From positions 109,520,620-109,584,619 of the forward strand of contig CM060900.1 of the NCBI GenBank assembly GCA_030762935.1: a DNA stretch of 64,000 nt, in the 5' to 3' direction. The notes beneath the pieces were generated by a model. It saw only the letters and a list, made by a program, of their open reading frames with translations. It did no database searches and was not told the DNA's origin. The translations under genes were made by a program, and so were the position numbers. Numbering within the stretch: the first letter of the stretch is position 1; each line of letters starts with the position of its first letter. This stretch comes from Hymenopus coronatus (lineage: Eukaryota > Arthropoda > Insecta > Mantodea > Hymenopodidae). Below, piece by piece: positions 59,382 through 64,000 of this stretch.

Positions 59382-59923
59382 ACCGAGAGAGCTGGCTCAG
59401 GCGGATTCGTCTGTTGTCCGCATTCGGGAGGTCCGGGTTCCCTTCGGGTGGCAGGCTTCTTGACCCATTGTTTTTTCGGGGTATTCCCGGGTCGCCAGGC
59501 GAATGCTGTGTAGGTTTCATTCGCATACCGAATTTCCGGTTCCTCCGCGTGGTTTCCATTGTCATTTCATTCATCCTTCACACGTTGGCTTCTTACAGGA
59601 TCGAAAGTGGTCGACGATAGTGCTTGGCACGGCGTGACATGGGAAAAAGAATTCTGTGAGTAAATATCTCCGTCTGCCGATTTCGCCTGGTTGCCGGGAT
59701 GCCGCTCCTGGCGGGGGCGTTGGACCCTATATGGAGCGGGAGGTTCCTGGTCTACCTGTCCAACTGTTGGAGTGCTTCAATGTGGAAACTATAGGGACCC
59801 TGACATTGTTGTGCCGGCATTCCTGGTTCCGGCCGTCCGGTGTATCCTCTCGCCTCATTTCTACCTCCTGGGGACGCCCTCTCAGGTTAGGTACCGTATC
59901 CCCTCCAACAAGTGTTTTACCTG
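59382..59923 (+). mobile_element. 542-bp GC-rich retroposon with tRNA-like head, family S10
   Basis: TCCCGTTTACA lies on both sides (59371-59381 and 59924-59934) as an 11-bp target duplication. The head GAGCTGGCTCAGGCGG (A-box-like) and GGAGGTCCGGGTTCCC (B-box-like) suggests a tRNA-derived promoter. The remaining 470 bases are GC-rich and match nothing else here. It is long for a SINE. Open frames inside are not convincing. Confidence 0.7.
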
Positions 59924-59980
59924 TCCCGTTTACATAAATATTTGAAGTCTCGTTTCCTTGTAGATACAGAAGGGGATGCA

Positions 59981-60234
59981 TGCCCACGCGGGTAGTGTAG
60001 TGGTAGCGTGTCTGCCTCACATTCAACAGGTCGTGAGTTCGAATCTCGCTTATGGTAAGTTACCGGATAACGTTTTTATTTAGGGAAATTCCCTTATCCT
60101 GAGAAGACGAACATTAAGTAACTTTACGCTCCATGGACACCGATGTCATTTGAGCATCATTTCACCAATTTTATTCATCGTACGATATGACCAACCAAGT
60201 TAAAAGATATTTAAGCTACAACAAGAAAAAAAGG
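59981..60234 (+). mobile_element. tRNA-derived SINE, family S11, copy 2
   Basis: The duplication GGGGATGCA flanks it (59972-59980 and 60235-60243). The head has an A box (TAGTGTAGTGGTAGCG) and a B box (GAGTTCGAATC). The body shares CATTTGAGCATCATTTCACC and ATATGACCAACCAAGTTAAA with the minus-strand copy at 48830, and it ends CTACAACAAGAAAAAAA. Confidence 0.88.
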
Positions 60235-60249
60235 GGGGATGCAGGAGAT

Positions 60250-60985
60250 TGAAGCTATAGTCGTGTGTATAGAAACTGAACGCTTATTTGGCCAGTTATC
60301 TCGGCATCGCCAGAAAGAGTGAATGGGTAACAGCATTTCAAAAAATGACAAAAAATGTTGAAAAATTCAAATCAATAGCAATAAAAATCTCGAAAATAGC
60401 CCATTCAAGAAAAAAAAAAAGTTATTTTAAATAAAATTTAAATTTCAAAAGATGTACACTCTTATTTTTGTAGTAACCTTTGCCTATCTTTCATGGTCAA
60501 CCAGTGCCACACTTTTGCTTATCTTTAACGGTCATTCAGTGACACAATTATGTAATTACAATTCCTCTAAATGTTGAGGGCTTCACACGCTCTTCGCGGA
60601 AAATTTAAGCTACACACTTTATTAGTCATGTAAGTATTGAATGGTAATGTAACCAGAGTCGTTAAAGCCATTTTTGAGAAAATAAAAAATAAGTTACAGT
60701 TTTCCATGCAAAGGATAGCTTGGGGTGGAAGGATTTTCTTGTCCCGTCCTTGGAAGAAGCTGGAATTAAAATAAGAAATTTGGCGTTTACCCTACTTTTC
60801 GTCTTGAGTTGCGCGCACACACACAAACACGTTCTGTCTGTCTAAATTTCAAATATTTTCTTTTAGAGGGATTCAGGTTATCTCAAAATATATGTTTCCG
60901 ATGAAATCTCGATATCGAGTGTTTGGGTGGAATGAAATAATGCTTCCTCTAACTACTATAAAATATATGTACAGAAAGTAAATAG
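60250..60985 (+). repeat. Family A copy A31 (5' truncated)
   Basis: GGCATCGCCAGAAAG marks the entry into the unit. TCGTTAAAGCCATTTTTGAG, GGATAGCTTGGGGTGGAAGG, the ACACACACAAACACG stretch, CCGATGAAATCTCGATATCG and a degraded end GTACAGAAAGTAAA follow. Confidence 0.85.
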
Positions 60986-61027
60986 TGTGTGTGTACTGAT
61001 TATGTTTTACGGAAATAATTTCCGAGT

Positions 61028-61430
61028 TTTATTTACGCATGGACTTCAACCGCTAGGGTTCTCAGCGTCCCTTCTATGTTGGACGTGTAATCCACTGAAT
61101 TTTGCTCCGAGACTTCTTTATAAAGCCTGAGGTTCTTTTATCAAACCTGATAGAGAGGCCTCTGGGCAAAATTAAGCGGTCTTTCACGCCCAGATAGAAT
61201 GGGACGCTGAGAACCACAGCAGTTAAAGAGCATCCAAAAATAAAACGCCATTTCATTTCATTGGGACTCTTTTACGTGACATAAATCTACACGCCTTCCA
61301 AAGGAAGCCATGCTACGAATTTTTACGTCCTGGAAAATCAATCGCCCTCCGCCGTGTTTGAAGCTGCGACCTAGGGAACTAGAAGCCAGCATGTTAGTCC
61401 TAAGACTACGGAGGACTACATATTACCGAA
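61028..61430 (-). mobile_element. tRNA-derived SINE, family S6, copy 5, with an inverted S6 piece inside
   Basis: Minus-strand pieces at 61261-61430 (A box around GTAGTCTTAGGACTAACATG, decayed B box, GGAAGGCGTG) and 61028-61138 (body and end) belong to one copy. Between them, 61139-61260 is the S6 3' part on the plus strand, with AGAGGCCTCTGGGCAAAATT, AGAATGGGACGCTGAGAACC and an A/T-rich tail. The two body segments form a large inverted repeat. Confidence 0.75.
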
Positions 61431-62274
61431 TGTTGCTAAACTAAAACTTTGATATTTTCCCAAAAATTGGGTAACATTTTTAGTTGTTAGTTTCATCTAT
61501 AACCGGCAACTCCTCCTGAAATACTCACTTGTTATATGTATTGAGAAGCTTTAGTTATTTTGTATACGCTGACGCCCTTTTATAGAGTCAACTTTGCACG
61601 CTGACCGTTTGCTAACCCCTGGCCTCGTGAACAAACTTTCCGGCTGGGGGATGCATGATGCTGGCCACATCAGCTCCACGTATCGGTTCGATGATTGGCC
61701 ATCTCTCTCTGCCGTGTGTAAGTGGATGTAAGGCAGTCGAGTTAGTGCGCCCAGGCCTAAATGGCCTACAGCGCTATGGGATCTCTTGTATGTAATCAGA
61801 TTGTACAGAAAGGACACTATAGATCTGAGCTAATTTTTCTGACATCAGCTGGCATGTACACAGCCGTAAATTTAAAAATGTGCCTGAGCCATGCTCTATA
61901 AAAACAAAATGGTGTAAGGCGTTTTTTGCATTTGTACACAAAAACCAAGAACCTATTACAATTATATATTTAAAATTTTAATAATGATATGAAATGAGAT
62001 ATGATAATACCCAGTAATACTAGCACAAAATAAGCTCTCGTTGGACTAAAGTTAAAACTGTTAGCGCCTCTATCCGTATTCTCGTCTTTCACAGCTTTTT
62101 CTTATTTTTCCATTTATACCCCGCCTTTAACTGCAAAGATCATATCGGTGGCCTTTTAACTTTTAAATATATTTTGTCTATCTCGTGTATAGTTGTCACT
62201 GAATTTTATACATAGGATCATACAAACATTCATACTCTTATTCCTCTTTCCAGACTCTAGGAAGAATAGGGGAA
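61431..62274. other. Unassigned DNA
   Basis: A less AT-rich stretch at 61560-61815 with an 88-codon minus-strand frame has no recognisable motif. Confidence 0.55.
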
Positions 62275-62365
62275 AATCTTTGCTAAATAAATCACCACAC
62301 CTAAACACGGAGCCCCTCGCAAATCAATGCTATACCGACTGAGCTTCAGTGTCAGCCTTTATAGC
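62275..62365 (-). mobile_element. Degraded tRNA-like SINE head
   Basis: The minus strand reads GAAGCTCAGTCGGTATAGC, a good A-box region. The B-box position is decayed (GCTCCGTGTTTAGGTG). The body cannot be delimited. Confidence 0.45.
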
Positions 62366-62734
62366 AGACGTGGGAAATCCTGTGGTTATGATTACGTCCA
62401 GTGCCTGAAATCACTTCCGTTTATCTCCACCCCTACCGCAAGCAGCACATGGTTACAATATTAGTGGTGGAATGTCCGCCATGTTCAACATGTAAACATT
62501 AATGAACAGTAGTAAATGCGCATTTCAGGTCGATTGGGTAGATAAAATTCTTTCCTGTTGTGCTCATGAAGAAAATGTGACTTAGTGTAACAAAATACTT
62601 AAGAGAATGCATAGAAGTAACATACAGATACAATATAAACAAATCAACATACACATAAACATTTCATAAGAATCACAGTTCACTAGTTACAGGTATATAA
62701 GTGTACATTTAATACTAAAGACACAATATATTAA

Positions 62735-62960
62735 GAAGGTCCCAGGTTCGATTCCCGGCTGGGGAGGGGAACTTATCTTTAACAATTATTCCCTATCCCC
62801 CACAGAGTCTTGAAGTATGAATTTGAGAGTGTATGTTTGTGTGTTTAACAGTGCATAAAACTGAGAAACAACGCAAAGAATCCCTACAGTTCCGGCAGCA
62901 AAACACCAGCAATTGTTTCTCAAGCCAAAGGCCCCAATATAGCTATAGAATTAAAGTATA
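62735..62960 (+). mobile_element. tRNA-derived SINE, family S1, copy 2 (5' truncated)
   Basis: It starts within the head (AAGGTCCCAGGTTCGATTCCC). TCTTTAACAATTATTCCCTA and CACAGAGTCTTGAAGTA follow, as in the copy at 611. It stops where the LINE fragment begins. Confidence 0.78.
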
Positions 62961-62961
62961 A

Positions 62962-63540
62962 ATGAAACATTACATTATAACGAGGTCGTCGATCACCTGG
63001 CTAAACAAAGCATCGAACAGGGTAACTTTCAAGGCATCAGACTTCCATATATACACTTTCAACCAACTCTATATACCAATACCCACCGTAGCTAGAATGA
63101 GGTCTAGAAAGTTTTCAAAACATCCAAAGGAAAATATTATGCCACCATCCAGGAGTTTCCGAGATTCCCTATTTCTCCGGCTACACCGCAGCACACCGAC
63201 ATCTCATGGATGCTACCCTCAACATCATCGTCTTCATCTCATAGACACTGGGGAAAGCGCTGACCTGAATCATGTTGTGTTCCGTTGTTCCAGTTACAAT
63301 TCCCAACGTTCTTCCCTGTTCCGCAATCTTCATAAACTTTCCGTCCCTTTTCCCGCCAGCATCAGTACTATTACAGCGTTGCCAAAAAACCAGTTTACCA
63401 TGCAATAATAAGTTCCTTAAAGACCGCAATTTAAACATATAGCCTTGTATCCTTCCTCAGAGCATCAATTTCCTTCTCTCTCCTGATGGCCAAATAGTTT
63501 ACACCAGAAGGCGTAAAAAATGAAACAATAAAAAATAAAA
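62962..63540 (+). pseudogene. LINE 3' end: C-terminal ORF2 fragment, 3' UTR and A-rich tail
   Basis: The 148-codon frame (62962-63408) reads NKASNRVTFKASD (end of an RNase H domain), VARMRSRKF, then LFLRLHRSTPTSHGCYPQHH and SADLNHVVFRCSSYNSQRSSLF, ending LPKNQF-T-M-Q. The H-R-x-x-P-T ... C, D-L-N-H-V-x-F-x-C and QR-x-x-LF pattern is the usual C-terminus of insect LINEs that carry RNase H. Past the stop, 130 bases of 3' UTR contain TCCTGATGGCCAAATA (63481-63496) and end in an ATAAAAAATAAAAA tail. Reverse transcriptase is absent, a normal 5' truncation. Its 3' end is shared with the S4 SINEs. Confidence 0.87.
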
Positions 63541-63572
63541 ATGCTTACGCTTTCATGACCGGCGTTTATCCA

Positions 63573-63716
63573 AAAGAATGAATTCTCCGGGCTTATTGGC
63601 CGTGGTCCAGTAGATGATAAGGCTCCTAACGTTTCGCCCGTCTATCCGTCGGGCATCTTCAGAGGTCGTCGACTCATGGCTGGAATAGCTAGAGCTACTC
63701 CAACTCATTCTTTTTA
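63573..63716 (-). other. Retroelement-end-like segment with hammerhead-like motif
   Basis: The minus strand reads CTGAAGA (63662-63656), a T, then GCCCG (63654-63650), a nine-base loop, CGGGC (63640-63636) and GAAAC (63635-63631), followed by GTTAGG. This resembles a hammerhead ribozyme core with stem II, but with one extra base before the stem and a minimal stem III. Imperfect inverted ends (AAAAGAATGAATT at 63573, AAAAAGAATGAGTT read from 63717) bracket it. Confidence 0.4.
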
Positions 63717-63761
63717 ATAAAAAATATTTTAAAATAAATTTAGCAATTCTTCTTGGTATTT

Positions 63762-63762
<1 letters not shown>

Positions 63763-63802
<40 letters not shown>
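63763..63802. repeat. TC microsatellite
   Basis: A pure TC tract of about 40 bases. The remaining sequence to 64000 shows nothing recognisable; the open frame starting in the tract is probably chance. Confidence 0.9.
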
Positions 63803-63804
<2 letters not shown>

Positions 63805-64000
63805 CTTGTTCTATTTCTCTCTATCTACAATTAGGACCGGAACGTACGGAGCAGCTTGGAATATTGAAAGCCGAAATATCAAGTGGAAACATACAGGAGA
63901 CGAGTGACTTGCCTTTAGAACAAAAGGAAATTCTTACCAATGACATAGTTGCATGGGAAGTTGCAAAATAGCTGAAGTGGTTGGGAATTGGTCAAAAAAT

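Noticed and set aside
59656..59945. Overlapping 84-99 codon frames at 59.7-60.0 kb
   Set aside because: They overlap on both strands inside the GC-rich retroposon S10, so chance open frames are the better explanation.
1..64000. CRISPR array, operons or other bacterial features
   Set aside because: Repeats are dispersed and eukaryotic in type, there are no regularly spaced direct repeats, and no long intact genes exist.

Overview
The window is eukaryotic, AT-rich DNA made almost entirely of old mobile elements. I find no host gene, rRNA or working tRNA gene. DD34D mariner and Tc1-like relics, a hAT dimerisation domain, several non-LTR retrotransposon ends, many tRNA-derived SINEs and long AT, CA, TC and AAT microsatellites point to a large arthropod genome, probably an insect. 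I cannot name the species. All positions below were mapped by eye, so repeat ends are good to about 5-20 bases.

The dominant component is one non-coding repeat, called family A here. I count 31 copies or fragments (A1-A31) in both orientations, adding up to about 18 kb or 28% of the window. The full unit is about 820-900 bp. It starts TCTGATGTG after an A run, has ACTTTCTCTA close to its 5' end, an internal palindrome (AAATACCAAGTTTGGTATTT), an ACACAC-rich stretch, and ends in a palindrome of about 40 bp closing with AGAAAGTAAAAA. Some copies stand head to tail in direct contact.

Layout. 1-9 kb: A1-A8 mixed with SINEs (S1-S4) and AAT microsatellites. 9-16.5 kb: one SINE, a hAT relic, an S6 SINE, a mariner-like relic and unassigned AT-rich DNA. 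16.5-27.7 kb: dense A copies (A9-A20) and a second mariner-like relic. 28-31.3 kb: SINEs around a mariner with both inverted repeats and three in-frame stops. 31.7-33.6 kb: A21 and A22. 34.7-35.2 kb: two S8 SINEs. 36.3-39.2 kb: a Tc1-like transposase gene split by A23, a LINE fragment and A24. 40-45.3 kb: A25 split by a 925-bp unknown insert, a LINE RNase H fragment, SINEs and A26. 47.3-53.4 kb: SINEs and A27-A29. 55.1-56.9 kb: a GC-rich LINE ORF1 (gag-like, zinc knuckles) with no reverse transcriptase behind it. 59.3-61.4 kb: retroposons with clear target duplications, and A31. 62.3-63.7 kb: SINEs, a LINE 3' end and a hammerhead-like motif.

The parts are connected by parasitism and nesting. 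Two SINEs at 8.4-8.7 kb carry the same 3' end as the LINE at 63.0-63.5 kb, which suggests they used that LINE's machinery. Family A interrupts or abuts several other elements and appears to seed microsatellites at fixed internal positions.
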